The translations under genes and the position numbers were made by a program. A model generated the notes under the pieces. That model saw only the letters and a list, made by a program, of their open reading frames with translations, was not told where the DNA came from and made no database searches. DNA of 64,000 nucleotides from Devosia oryziradicis (lineage in GTDB: Bacteria; Pseudomonadota; Alphaproteobacteria; Rhizobiales; Devosiaceae): the NCBI RefSeq assembly GCF_016698645.1, contig NZ_CP068047.1:2329001-2393000 (forward strand), given 5' to 3'. Positions 1-7,131 of the stretch are shown here, one piece after another; within the stretch, counting starts at the first letter, position 1; each line of letters starts with the position of its first letter.

Positions 1-468
1 CATTCTGACCTTGTCTATGGCATAACCAAGCGGACTGGAAAACTTTTCACCGCGCCAGACGACACGAAATCCGTGTCTTTCGTAAAAGCGAATGGCTTTG
101 TAGTTGGTGGCTAATGTTTCAAGTTCGGCATCGGGCAGTCCCATGGCTGCGATTTCTGCCTCAAGCGCCGTCAGCAAGTTACCTCCAAGGCCAATACCCC
201 GAAATTGCGGCGCTATCCAAAGGTCCGAGATGACATGATCGCCATGTTCTCGTGCACCCCAGCCGGCAGGTTCGCCATCCACTTCTATGACGAGAATCGC
301 ATGGGGCGCTTCGGCAGGAAATTTCTCGAATTCCGCCAGTAGAGCCGCCCGGTCAGCCCGGCCAGCATCGTTGGTGGCAAATTCGCTCGCCGCCCAGGAT
401 GCAAACCCCAAGGCGCCAAGTAGCCTGCCTTCATCGGCACGCGCTCTGCGGACTAATATTCGGGCCAC
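1..468 (-). CDS. GNAT family N-acetyltransferase (3' end outside window)
   Basis: The reading frame is open from a GTG at 466-468 to the window edge (156 codons, no stop), so the C-terminus is missing. The translated middle contains SDLWIAPQFRGIGLG, the Q/R-x-x-G-x-G acetyl-CoA pyrophosphate loop of GNAT enzymes, followed by a conserved stretch ending AIRFYERHGF typical of motif B. Such enzymes transfer acetyl from acetyl-CoA to an amine; the substrate cannot be predicted. The GTG shares one base with the TAG stop of the acetyltransferase gene upstream (468-977), which suggests translational coupling of two different GNAT enzymes. No good independent ribosome binding site is visible. Confidence 0.75.
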   Translation of the reverse strand, partial: MARILVRRARADEGRLLGALGFASWAASEFATNDAGRADRAALLAEFEKFPAEAPHAILVIEVDGEPAGWGAREHGDHVISDLWIAPQFRGIGLGGNLLTALEAEIAAMGLPDAELETLATNYKAIRFYERHGFRVVWRGEKFSSPLGYAIDKVRM

Positions 469-977
469 TAATCTTCTTCGATCTCGCCCTCAAAGGGCAG
501 CAGGCGCTTTTCGAGATGCACGCTCATGAACGGCTCGTGGGCCGCTCGCCCGTCGGGCCGCAGCGCCAGGATGCGGTAGCCCTGCTTTTCGTAGAAGCGG
601 ACGGCCCGCACATTGTCTGCCGGCGTCTCCAGATGCACACGATCGGCGCCCTCGAGTTCGAGCATCGATTCCATGCGCCGCAGCAGCATCGAACCCAGGC
701 CATGGCCCTGCAATTCGGGCATGACGAAGAGGTAGGGGATATAGGCGCGACGCGCCGAACGTGAACACCAAGCGACGACGATACCGTCCACTTCGGCCAC
801 GATGATGCGGCTCAGAGTCTCGGCGACGGCCTGTGCCAGGCGGCGTTGCTCTGCCTGCTTGATGCCAGGCTGGTCGGTCAGCAGCGGATAGATACCGCTC
901 TCCCAGGCGCGATAGGCAATGTCGGCCAGCCGGCGGGCATCTGCGGTCTCGGCCTTGCGAATGGAAATGCCTGCCAT
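468..977 (-). CDS. GNAT family N-acetyltransferase
   Basis: A 169-residue protein spanning a single GNAT fold. The acetyl-CoA loop is visible as MPELQGHGLGSMLL near residues 85-98, and NVRAVRFYEKQGY near residue 125 is the usual motif B region. The substrate is unknown. The ATG at 977 is preceded by a strong AGGAGG five to six bases upstream, which fixes the start. It lies 25 bases after a chorismate mutase gene and overlaps the start of a second GNAT gene by one base, so the three probably form one transcript. The C-terminus is unusually acidic (ending EGEIEED). Confidence 0.85.
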   Translation of the reverse strand: MAGISIRKAETADARRLADIAYRAWESGIYPLLTDQPGIKQAEQRRLAQAVAETLSRIIVAEVDGIVVAWCSRSARRAYIPYLFVMPELQGHGLGSMLLRRMESMLELEGADRVHLETPADNVRAVRFYEKQGYRILALRPDGRAAHEPFMSVHLEKRLLPFEGEIEED

Positions 978-1002
978 GCTGACCTCCTGGCCCGCAGTGG
1001 GC

Positions 1003-1314
1003 CTAGCCGCGGCGGCGCGCCGCGATGATGCCCTTCTCGTAGTTGATGTTCCAGTCGATCAGGGTCCGCCAGACAAGTTCGGCCTGATCCTCGTCAAGAT
1101 CAAGAGCCAAACTGCGGTCGCGGACCTTGGCGATCACAGCCTCGATGCGGGCCGGGTCGCGCGCCTCATGCGGGTCGGTCTTGATCTGGGCCATGCGCGT
1201 CACATAGCGGTGACGCTCGGCAAACAGGGTCAGCAGCGCATGATCGATACGGTCGATCTCGGCGCGGACGTCATCCTTGGTCTGGCAGGCGTCGGGTGAT
1301 TTTGAAGCAGTCAC
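1003..1314 (-). CDS. Chorismate mutase, AroQ-type
   Basis: A 103-residue, all-helical protein that should rearrange chorismate to prephenate, the branch step to phenylalanine and tyrosine. Recognisable elements are the N-terminal helix with EIDRIDHALLTLFAERHRYV (the conserved arginines and the long helix of AroQ enzymes), the MAQIK lysine region near residue 45, and the terminal helix. Length is close to that of stand-alone AroQ mutases of alphaproteobacteria. Translation appears to start at GTG 1312-1314 with a weak GGA upstream. It is the first gene of a probable transcript with two GNAT genes; there is no other aromatic-pathway gene nearby. Confidence 0.85.
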   Translation of the reverse strand: MTASKSPDACQTKDDVRAEIDRIDHALLTLFAERHRYVTRMAQIKTDPHEARDPARIEAVIAKVRDRSLALDLDEDQAELVWRTLIDWNINYEKGIIAARRRG

Positions 1315-1445
1315 GGCAGGTTCCAGTCACGTTTGCTGTTGCTGGTTTGCACCGCCCTGCCCGCGATTTCAACCGCCTGTCTTGCGCATTCTGCACACTC
1401 GGCGCTATCAAACCCAGATGTCTAGTCAGTCTGAAACCGCCTGAA

Positions 1446-1468
1446 GCCCCGTCCTACGGCGACGGGGC
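1446..1468 (+). other. Hairpin in the leader of the YjhX-type gene
   Basis: GCCCCGTC (1446-1453) and GACGGGGC (1461-1468) form an uninterrupted 8-bp stem with a 7-base loop. A second small hairpin (GCGGG/CCCGC) sits near 1514-1532. Neither is followed by a T-run, so they do not look like intrinsic terminators. They lie in the 244-base gap between divergent genes, just upstream of the YjhX-type gene, and may be part of its 5' leader. Nothing else was recognised in the gap. Confidence 0.35.
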
Positions 1469-1558
1469 ATGAATGAACCAGTCGATCGCCGCGCGTGATG
1501 CCGGCGGCCGATATCGTTTGTTCGCGGGTTCAACCCCGCCCAAGGCGACAGACTTCCA

Positions 1559-1816
1559 ATGGATATTTCACGCGACGAACAGCGGGTGCTGCATGCCCTC
1601 GCGCAGGGTGGCCGTATTGCGCTGCTCAAGGATAGTGCCGGCAAGGTGACCGGGCTCGAATTCTTCAACCGCGACGGCTGGCTGATGAGCAATTGCAGCC
1701 TGGTGCTGTTCAGGAAGCTCAAGGCCAAGAAGGCCATCAAGAGTTCGGGCGGCCAACCCTATCGGATTACCAAGCGCGGGCTGGAGCTCGTGCGCAGCGA
1801 GTATGACAACCGGTAG
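1559..1816 (+). CDS. yjhX: YjhX family protein (UPF0386, toxin-like)
   Basis: An 85-residue protein that resembles Escherichia coli YjhX along its whole length. Shared features are the start MDISRDEQRVLHALAQGGRI, the core FRKLKAKKAIKSSGGQPYRI and the C-terminus ending DNR. It is small, basic and winged-helix-like. In E. coli YjhX has been described as a toxin paired with the acetyltransferase YjhQ. Here no GNAT gene is next to it in the same direction: the nearest ones (1-977) are on the other strand beyond chorismate mutase. The protein may therefore be a solitary chromosomal member with another role. The gene has a structured leader and is followed directly by a large inverted repeat. Confidence 0.8.
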   Translation: MDISRDEQRVLHALAQGGRIALLKDSAGKVTGLEFFNRDGWLMSNCSLVLFRKLKAKKAIKSSGGQPYRITKRGLELVRSEYDNR

Positions 1817-1823
1817 CTTGTTC

Positions 1824-1948
1824 ACCCCTCCCTTGGGGGGAGAGGTCGACCCTCTTGGGTCGGGTGAGGGGCCTTCGACAAGCACCTGACCCAGTAAAGG
1901 CCCCCTCACCCGGCGCTACGCGCCGACCTCTCCCCCAAAGGGAGAGGT
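1824..1948. repeat. Long imperfect inverted repeat (REP-like)
   Basis: Two arms of about 49 bases, 1825-1873 and 1899-1947, are near-complementary copies of each other. Both contain CCCTC...GGGGGAGAGGTCG...GGGTGAGGGG blocks, so the region can fold into one long hairpin. The right arm holds GGCGCTACGCGCC as an internal palindrome. The composition is like the abundant intergenic palindromes seen in many Hyphomicrobiales genomes. It lies between the convergent 3' ends of the YjhX-type gene and an unknown gene, where it could also work as a bidirectional terminator. Copies elsewhere in the genome cannot be checked here. Confidence 0.7.
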
Positions 1949-1962
1949 CAAGAGGGAGTCAC

Positions 1963-2280
1963 CTAGTGCTTGGTAACCTCACTCAGCGCGGCGGCGATGT
2001 GTTCCCACTCGGCGCCGACGCTGGCCGTCGCCCTACGCTTGCCAGCCCGGCGGTACCAGTAGTCGGCATTGCCCATGTCGGCTTCGATCCAGTGCATCAG
2101 CGCATGCACCCAGTCGAATGCCTGCACGCCTTCCATCGCCTGGACAATATTATGCGCCTGCTCCCATTCGGGACCGACACGCAGGCCGCCCTTCTTGAGC
2201 CACCAGAGCGCCTGCAGCGGCTTGCTCATATCCTTGGGGGGCTCGGACCAGTCCAGCGAGGTGAAGATGTCAGCGGCCAT
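1963..2280 (-). CDS. Conserved-looking hypothetical protein, 105 aa
   Basis: No family was recognised. The protein is 105 residues, soluble and rich in tryptophan and acidic residues (DWSEPP, LQALWWLKKGG, HALMHWIEADMGNADYWYRRAGK), without signal peptide or membrane segment. The His-Trp-Asp rich centre suggests a compact helical domain. The ATG at 2278-2280 is chosen because AAGGG lies about nine bases upstream; the frame is open further upstream, but that would run into the neighbouring gene. It follows another unknown gene (2411-2764) by 130 bases on the same strand. Confidence 0.65.
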   Translation of the reverse strand: MAADIFTSLDWSEPPKDMSKPLQALWWLKKGGLRVGPEWEQAHNIVQAMEGVQAFDWVHALMHWIEADMGNADYWYRRAGKRRATASVGAEWEHIAAALSEVTKH

Positions 2281-2410
2281 CGGTGAAACCCTTGTCGGCC
2301 CGGACGCCACGCGCGGCGACGTCACAACCAATTTCAATTTGTGCATTGCGGGCAAATAAGGCGGATCGGCGCCACGATCAAGTGGCGCTGGCTGGTCTTG
2401 GTAATCGAGG

Positions 2411-2764
2411 CTAACGGGACGCGGGCAGTTCCAACTGGCGGGACCGCAGCACTGGCAGCAATTTACCCGCGGCAAGTCGCGCCTTCTTCCATTCCCAACT
2501 TGTCAGTTCAGGCGCATCGGCGGGCACCTTTTCAACAACTGCTACGAACGCAATGATGGCCTCTTGCTCCACCTTGGAGAAGGTCGAACTAGGTTCCTCC
2601 AGCAGGTACCTGGTATTTACGACAACCTCCCAGCGATACTCCGCCGGCAGGCTTACTCCTGCAGCAGGTGGTTCCACCAGCTGGCCGGTAATGCACTCAA
2701 GTGTTCCAATATAGTCTCCAAGCGCCGTCGCGAAGCTCTCTAGATCAGAGATTTGCTCCGGCAT
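2411..2764 (-). CDS. Hypothetical protein, 117 aa
   Basis: No family was recognised. This is a soluble, acidic helical protein starting MPEQISDLESFATALGDYI, with a well-formed C-terminal helix (WEWKKARLAAGKLLPVLRSRQ). A GTG at 2768-2770 is in frame, but the ribosome binding site TAGGAAG ends only one to two bases before it, whereas it sits about seven bases before the ATG at 2762-2764. The ATG is therefore preferred. The gene begins 9 bases after the gatA stop, which puts it at the end of the gat cluster transcript; nothing in the sequence ties it to amidotransferase function. Confidence 0.6.
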   Translation of the reverse strand: MPEQISDLESFATALGDYIGTLECITGQLVEPPAAGVSLPAEYRWEVVVNTRYLLEEPSSTFSKVEQEAIIAFVAVVEKVPADAPELTSWEWKKARLAAGKLLPVLRSRQLELPASR

Positions 2765-2773
2765 GGTCACTTC

Positions 2774-4258
2774 CTACCACCACGCCTTAGGCGCAAAGTC
2801 GCCACCAGCAGCCTTTTCGATCACGCGAGCCGCCGCGAACAGCGTTTCCTCGTCGAACGGCTTGCCGATCAGCTGGAGGCCGAGCGGCAGCCCTGCCCCG
2901 TCCTTGCCGGCGGGAACGGCGATGCCTGGAAGGCCGGCCATGTTCACCGTAACGGTGAAGACGTCGTTGAGATACATGGCGACGGGATCGGCAGCCAGGG
3001 CCTCGTCGCCGACGCCGAATGCAGCCGAAGGAGTCGCCGGGGTCAGGATGGCGTCCACGCCGGCATTGAAGGCGTCCTCGAAATCCTTCTTGATCAGCGT
3101 GCGGATCTTCTGCGCCTTGACGTAATAGGCGTCGAAGTAGCCCGCCGACAGCACGTAGGTGCCGATCATGATGCGGCGCTTCACTTCGCGGCCGAAACCG
3201 GCGGCGCGGGTGAGCTCGTACATGTCGGTGATGTCCTTGCCCGATACACGCAGGCCGTACTTGACGCCGTCATAGCGCGCGAGGTTGGACGAGGCCTCCG
3301 CCGGCGCCACGATGTAATAGGCCGGCAGGGCGTATTTCGTGTGCGGCAGGCTGATGTCCTTGACCGTAGCACCCTCGGCCTTGAGCCATTCGAGGCCCTG
3401 GGCCCAGAGCTTTTCGATCTCGGCTGGCATGCCGTCCATGCGGTATTCCCGCGGCACGCCAATGGTTAGGCCCTTCACACCGCGTTCGACGGCAGCGGCA
3501 AAGTCCGGCACGGCGAAATCGACACTGGTCGAATCCTTGGGATCGAACCCCGACATCGACGTCATCAGCAGGGCGGCATCTTCCACCGTACGGGCGATCG
3601 GGCCGGCCTGGTCGAGCGAGGAGGCGAATGCCACCACGCCCCAGCGCGAGCAGCGGCCATAGGTCGGCTTGATGCCGACCGTGCCGGTGAAGGCGGCCGG
3701 CTGGCGGATCGAGCCGCCGGTATCGGTGGCGGTGGCGCCGGCGCAGAGCCAAGCTGCCACGGCGGCGGCCGAACCGCCCGACGAGCCGCCTGGCACCAGA
3801 TTGGCATTGCTGCCCTGGGCGCGGAACGGGCTGATGACGGGGCCGTAATAGCTCGTCTCGTTGGACGAGCCCATGGCGAACTCGTCCATGTTGAGTTTGC
3901 CCAGCATGACTGCGCCATCGCGCCAGAGATTGCTCGTGACGGTCGATTCATATTCCGGCTTGAACCCGTCGAGGATGTGGCTCGCCGCCTGGGTATGGAC
4001 ACCCTTGGTGCCAAACAGGTCCTTAATGCCCAGCGGAATGCCTTCCAGCGCCCCGCCCTGCCCCTTGCCGAGCTTTTCGTCGCTAGCCCTGGCCATGTCG
4101 AGCGCCTGGTCCGGCGTAACGGCAACATACGCGTTGAGCGCGGGATTGGCCTTCTCAATGGCCGACAGATATGCGCCGGTCAGCTCGGTGGCGGTGAAGC
4201 TCTTGGCCTTCAAGCCCTTGCGGGCATCGGCGAGGCTGAGTTTGGTCAGGTCAGTCAA
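2774..4258 (-). CDS. gatA: Glu-tRNA(Gln)/Asp-tRNA(Asn) amidotransferase subunit A
   Basis: The glutaminase subunit of GatCAB, which releases ammonia from glutamine so that mischarged Glu-tRNA(Gln) (and often Asp-tRNA(Asn)) can be amidated. The 494 residues are full length for the family. The amidase-signature triad is present: K79 in GIKD, the cis-serine in GGSSGGS (157-163) and the nucleophile S183 in DTGGS. The start is TTG at 4256-4258, matching the usual N-terminus ([12 protein letters not shown]); it overlaps the TGA of the preceding secreted-protein gene, implying coupling. gatC is 1.4 kb upstream with three genes in between, and gatB is not in the window. Confidence 0.97.
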   Translation of the reverse strand: MTDLTKLSLADARKGLKAKSFTATELTGAYLSAIEKANPALNAYVAVTPDQALDMARASDEKLGKGQGGALEGIPLGIKDLFGTKGVHTQAASHILDGFKPEYESTVTSNLWRDGAVMLGKLNMDEFAMGSSNETSYYGPVISPFRAQGSNANLVPGGSSGGSAAAVAAWLCAGATATDTGGSIRQPAAFTGTVGIKPTYGRCSRWGVVAFASSLDQAGPIARTVEDAALLMTSMSGFDPKDSTSVDFAVPDFAAAVERGVKGLTIGVPREYRMDGMPAEIEKLWAQGLEWLKAEGATVKDISLPHTKYALPAYYIVAPAEASSNLARYDGVKYGLRVSGKDITDMYELTRAAGFGREVKRRIMIGTYVLSAGYFDAYYVKAQKIRTLIKKDFEDAFNAGVDAILTPATPSAAFGVGDEALAADPVAMYLNDVFTVTVNMAGLPGIAVPAGKDGAGLPLGLQLIGKPFDEETLFAAARVIEKAAGGDFAPKAWW

Positions 4259-4719
4259 AAGGGTATCTCGCTTAGATTGTCGCAGCGGTGATAGATGGTG
4301 GTGCCGGCCGGGGTCTCGGAGCTGGTCTCGGTTTCCGTATTGCCCAGCATTGCCAAGGTGGTGTCGGCGCTGGAGACCAGCTGGATGGAGGTATCGTCGT
4401 AGGGCGCGATGGCGATGGTATCGGGGTAGAGTTCGCCGGGCAGCTCGCAGACGGCATCCACAAAAAGCAGCGGCGAATTCGGCCGCTTCTTGATGTCGTA
4501 GAAATTGCAGTGAAATTCCATCGACTGGATGCCGCCCTCAAAGGTCATGCTGAGGAAATCCATCTCCATGAAGGCATCGACGCCTTGCTTCTCGATGGCC
4601 TGGCAAGCCTTAGGGTCGGTGACGTAGAGCTTGGTCTGGTCGATGACCATGGCCTCTTGCGCCATGGCACCCGTCAGGCTCACGCCCAATACCAACAATG
4701 CGGAAATCACTCTGGCCAT
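4255..4719 (-). CDS. Small secreted protein, four cysteines (paralogue A)
   Basis: No known family. 154 residues with a clear Sec signal peptide ([21 protein letters not shown], cleavage after AMA near residue 20). The mature part has exactly four cysteines, in the contexts DPKAC, EFHC, AVCEL and HRCDNL, which suggests two disulphides in the periplasm. The same cysteine pattern and the VxDPxAC and RCDxL motifs occur in the protein encoded just upstream (4707-5222), so the two are probably tandem paralogues. The start at 4719 is chosen because the signal peptide begins there; it overlaps the upstream gene by 13 bases. Its stop overlaps the gatA TTG start. Confidence 0.75.
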   Translation of the reverse strand: MARVISALLVLGVSLTGAMAQEAMVIDQTKLYVTDPKACQAIEKQGVDAFMEMDFLSMTFEGGIQSMEFHCNFYDIKKRPNSPLLFVDAVCELPGELYPDTIAIAPYDDTSIQLVSSADTTLAMLGNTETETSSETPAGTTIYHRCDNLSEIPF

Positions 4720-5222
4720 GCGACATCCTCCAGGGTCAGCCCGTCGCATCTGCTATAGATGCCGGCATATTTGTCGTAGTCAGGAACGTCTGGTGCGCGC
4801 AGGTCTGCGCGCATGGAATAGAGCTGAACCTTCTCGCCGGCCGGATGGTCGATACCGTCATCGCCATTGGCAGCATTGATACCCTGGGCGAAACCGGACA
4901 CGACCACCTGGTCGATGAAATCGAGATCATAGCCATGGCAACGCGCCGTGGCATAGAGTTCGATGTCCGCAGGCGTATCGGCAATGGGCGACAGGTCGGA
5001 ATCGATATTGCGCATGGTGCAGACCAGCTCGCCGCCCGACCAAATGCCGTGGCGCGGGATCAGTACGGTAGCCTGCAGGTCGAACAGCACCTGCCCGAAA
5101 TCCGCTTCGCCAGCCCGCTCGCAGGCCGCAGGATCGGACACAAACACGGCGTCATAGATGTCGTCGGCTGCTACCGAGCCGGTAGCCAGCAGCAGTATCG
5201 CGGTCGCCGGCGCCGTCCTCAT
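4707..5222 (-). CDS. Small secreted protein, four cysteines (paralogue B)
   Basis: No known family. 171 residues with a Sec signal peptide (MRTAPATAILLLATGSVAA-D). The mature protein has four cysteines, in DPAAC, LVCTM, ARCHGY and SRCDGL, and the same start (VFVSDPAAC) and end (YSRCDGLTLED) landmarks as the next gene, indicating a diverged tandem duplication. It is acidic and probably periplasmic. The ATG at 5220-5222 overlaps the TGA of the upstream acetyltransferase gene (ATGA), so it is likely translated from the gatC transcript. The function is unknown, and the link to gat genes may be only positional. Confidence 0.72.
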   Translation of the reverse strand: MRTAPATAILLLATGSVAADDIYDAVFVSDPAACERAGEADFGQVLFDLQATVLIPRHGIWSGGELVCTMRNIDSDLSPIADTPADIELYATARCHGYDLDFIDQVVVSGFAQGINAANGDDGIDHPAGEKVQLYSMRADLRAPDVPDYDKYAGIYSRCDGLTLEDVAWPE

Positions 5223-5701
5223 GCCGGCACTTCCTGCTTGAGCGGCAGCTCAAAGAATGCCGACCATTCGCTATCGGGATAGTCGAGGAACGGGCCACGC
5301 GTAACGAAGCCGCTACGGGTGTAAAGCCGATGGGCCTCAGCCATGCCGGGCCCGGTGCCGGTTTCCAGCATCAGCGTGGGCAGGCCCTTCTCACGAGCCA
5401 GGTTGACGATGGCCTGGAGCAGCGCCGAGCCGATGCGCTGGCCGCGCACTTCCGGGTCCGTAAACATGCGCTTGACCTCGCCCAGCTCAGCAGAATGAAC
5501 CTTGAGAGCCCCCATGCCGACGGCCCTGCCATCGTCGTCCCGTGCGACGAACAGGGTGGTGTGGGCCTCGGCCATCTGCTCGACGGTCATCTTGAACTGG
5601 AACTCGATCGGCGACAGCGGCAGCAGATGATCGTTCAGCTTGGCGACGAGGCCACGCACATCGTCCTGCAGCGGCGTTTCGATGGCGATGGTGACCGCCA
5701 T
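5219..5701 (-). CDS. GNAT family N-acetyltransferase
   Basis: 160 residues covering one GNAT domain. RMFTDPEVRGQRIGSALL (about residues 78-95) is the acetyl-CoA binding motif A, and LETGTGPGMAEAHRLYTRSGF the motif B region. GTGPGMAEAHRLY is like the small-molecule/amino-acid acetyltransferases of the PhnO/YjgM type, but the substrate is not deducible. It starts at ATG 5701, one base from the gatC stop (5702-5704), and its own stop overlaps the next start. It is thus embedded between gatC and gatA in a tightly packed transcript. Confidence 0.88.
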   Translation of the reverse strand: MAVTIAIETPLQDDVRGLVAKLNDHLLPLSPIEFQFKMTVEQMAEAHTTLFVARDDDGRAVGMGALKVHSAELGEVKRMFTDPEVRGQRIGSALLQAIVNLAREKGLPTLMLETGTGPGMAEAHRLYTRSGFVTRGPFLDYPDSEWSAFFELPLKQEVPA

Positions 5702-5989
5702 TTACTCGACCACCTTGGGGACCATGAAGAAGTTGTCTTCGGTCAGCGGTGCATTGCTGACGATCTTTTCGGCATAGCCTCCATCGCTGATCACATCGTC
5801 GCGGCGGCGCAATGTCATCGGGGTTACCGAGGTCATCGGCTCGACGCCGTCGACATTGACCTCGCCCAGTTGTTCGACGAAGCCGAGGATGGCGTTGAGC
5901 TCCGTCTGGTAACCCGCTACTTCGCTTTCTTCGATGCGGATACGCGCCAGGCGCCCGATGCGCTTTACGGTTGCGGCGTCGACGGACAT
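5702..5989 (-). CDS. gatC: Glu-tRNA(Gln)/Asp-tRNA(Asn) amidotransferase subunit C
   Basis: A 95-residue GatC, the small subunit that wraps around and stabilises GatA-GatB. The family landmarks are all present: an N-terminal helix with [12 protein letters not shown], the [23 protein letters not shown] centre (first part [11 protein letters not shown]), and the C-terminal tail [16 protein letters not shown]. Length is normal. It is the first gene of the cluster that ends with gatA; the usual gatC-gatA adjacency is broken by an acetyltransferase gene and two secreted-protein genes. Confidence 0.96.
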   Translation of the reverse strand: MSVDAATVKRIGRLARIRIEESEVAGYQTELNAILGFVEQLGEVNVDGVEPMTSVTPMTLRRRDDVISDGGYAEKIVSNAPLTEDNFFMVPKVVE

Positions 5990-6077
5990 GACAAACTCCA
6001 GGTAACAGCAGCTCGATTTGCGCCGTTATTAGCAACCGCACGGCGGAAAAGACAATGAAAATGGCTGATGCAGCGCA

Positions 6078-6611
6078 TCAGATTTCCAATGCCAGCCCGG
6101 CCTCGAGCGACACCAGGCCAGTGCCCTCGAGGCGGTCGCGTAGCGCGGTGATGGCAATATCGACCGCCACCTCGTCTCCGGCCAGTGCCAGCAGCCGCGG
6201 CGGGATGTTGTCGAGCACGGCAACGCCAAGCTCAGTCAGCCTTTCGCCGTGCCCAAACAACACGACGACAGCACTCTCCACCCAGCGTCCCAGCGGCGGA
6301 ACGTCGCCCCTGACCAGCAGCAAGGGTGACTCGCCGATCACGTCCACCAGAACCGCCTCTGCCCCGACACACCAGGCATCCACAGTCGGCAGCCCGTCGC
6401 CCTCGTCGAGGAGTCTTGGTGGCTTGCGCGGTTTCCAGGTGCTGCCATCGGCACCCGCGAGGTCGGTGCCAAACCCAGCAATCACCCGGTCCGCGCCCGA
6501 CACCAGCTCCGCGGCGTCGATCGCTTGTGGTGCGGCCTGGGGGTCCATCACAAGGATCGACCCGCCGACATGGATGCGGGTTGTCGTGCCACCGAACCAA
6601 GTGAGTTTCAT
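6078..6611 (-). CDS. Metallo-beta-lactamase-fold-like protein lacking the metal motif
   Basis: 177 residues. The start MKLTWFGGTTTRIHVGGSIL...MDP is the opening beta-strand pattern of UlaG-type MBL-fold hydrolases (usually a His follows the first Gly and a DP ends the strand). However, the HxHxDH signature that should follow SGADRVI is absent, as are later metal histidines. I therefore call it a fold relative, not an active hydrolase. The frame is open about 56 codons further upstream, but that extension runs into ruvX; the ATG at 6609-6611 begins the recognisable fold. It is divergent from ruvX with 49 bases between the starts. Confidence 0.6.
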   Translation of the reverse strand: MKLTWFGGTTTRIHVGGSILVMDPQAAPQAIDAAELVSGADRVIAGFGTDLAGADGSTWKPRKPPRLLDEGDGLPTVDAWCVGAEAVLVDVIGESPLLLVRGDVPPLGRWVESAVVVLFGHGERLTELGVAVLDNIPPRLLALAGDEVAVDIAITALRDRLEGTGLVSLEAGLALEI

Positions 6612-6660
6612 GAACTGCTTTCCTGTCGCCAAACCGCCGCGCAGCCTATAGGACGAAATC

Positions 6661-7131
6661 ATGACCGACGAGCCCGCCGACGATTTCGCCAACCCGCTCG
6701 AATCCATCCCTGCCGCGGGCCGGATCATGGCGCTCGACTTGGGCACCAAGACCATCGGCGTCGCCATCAGCGATGGCATGCGCTATTCGGCGACACCACT
6801 CGAAACCATCAAGCGCATCAAGTTCACCCAGGATGTCGAACGCATTCTCGAACTGGTGGCGCAGAATCAGATTGCGGCGATCATCCTCGGCCTGCCGCTC
6901 AACATGGATGGCTCGGAAGGCCCGCGCGTCCAGTCCACTCGCGCCTTTGCCCGCAATCTGGCGCAGAAGACGGCGCTGCCGATTGCTTTCTGGGATGAGC
7001 GGCTGTCAACGTCAGCGGTGACCCGCATGATGATCGAAGCCGATCTTCGCCGTGATCGCCGTGCCGAGGTCGTCGACAAGCTGGCAGCGAGCTATATCCT
7101 GCAGGGCGCGCTGGATCGGCTACGCCGCTAG
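6661..7131 (+). CDS. ruvX: Putative pre-16S rRNA nuclease / Holliday junction resolvase-like RuvX
   Basis: 156 residues of the YqgF/RuvX RNase H fold. Visible landmarks are the first acidic strand RIMALDLGTKTIGVAISD (D26), the second motif IILGLPLNMDGSEGPR, WDERLSTSA near residue 115 and the final acidic residue in DKLAASYILQ. Family members process the 5' end of 16S rRNA precursor and have been proposed to cut recombination intermediates. The N-terminus is about 20 residues longer than in E. coli, as common in this order. GGACG lies upstream of the ATG. Its 3' end overlaps the convergent AraC-type gene by 12 bases. Confidence 0.92.
   Translation: MTDEPADDFANPLESIPAAGRIMALDLGTKTIGVAISDGMRYSATPLETIKRIKFTQDVERILELVAQNQIAAIILGLPLNMDGSEGPRVQSTRAFARNLAQKTALPIAFWDERLSTSAVTRMMIEADLRRDRRAEVVDKLAASYILQGALDRLRR

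Noticed and set aside
1505..1545. tRNA or tmRNA T-arm-like segment (GCGGG-TTCAAC-CCCGC)
   Set aside because: No matching acceptor stem, D arm, anticodon arm or CCA end could be built around it; the loop has six instead of seven bases. Treated as a small leader hairpin.
468..1816. YjhX with the nearby GNAT gene as a toxin-antitoxin pair
   Set aside because: The GNAT genes are on the opposite strand, beyond chorismate mutase, and not arranged as an operon with yjhX; positional evidence is insufficient.
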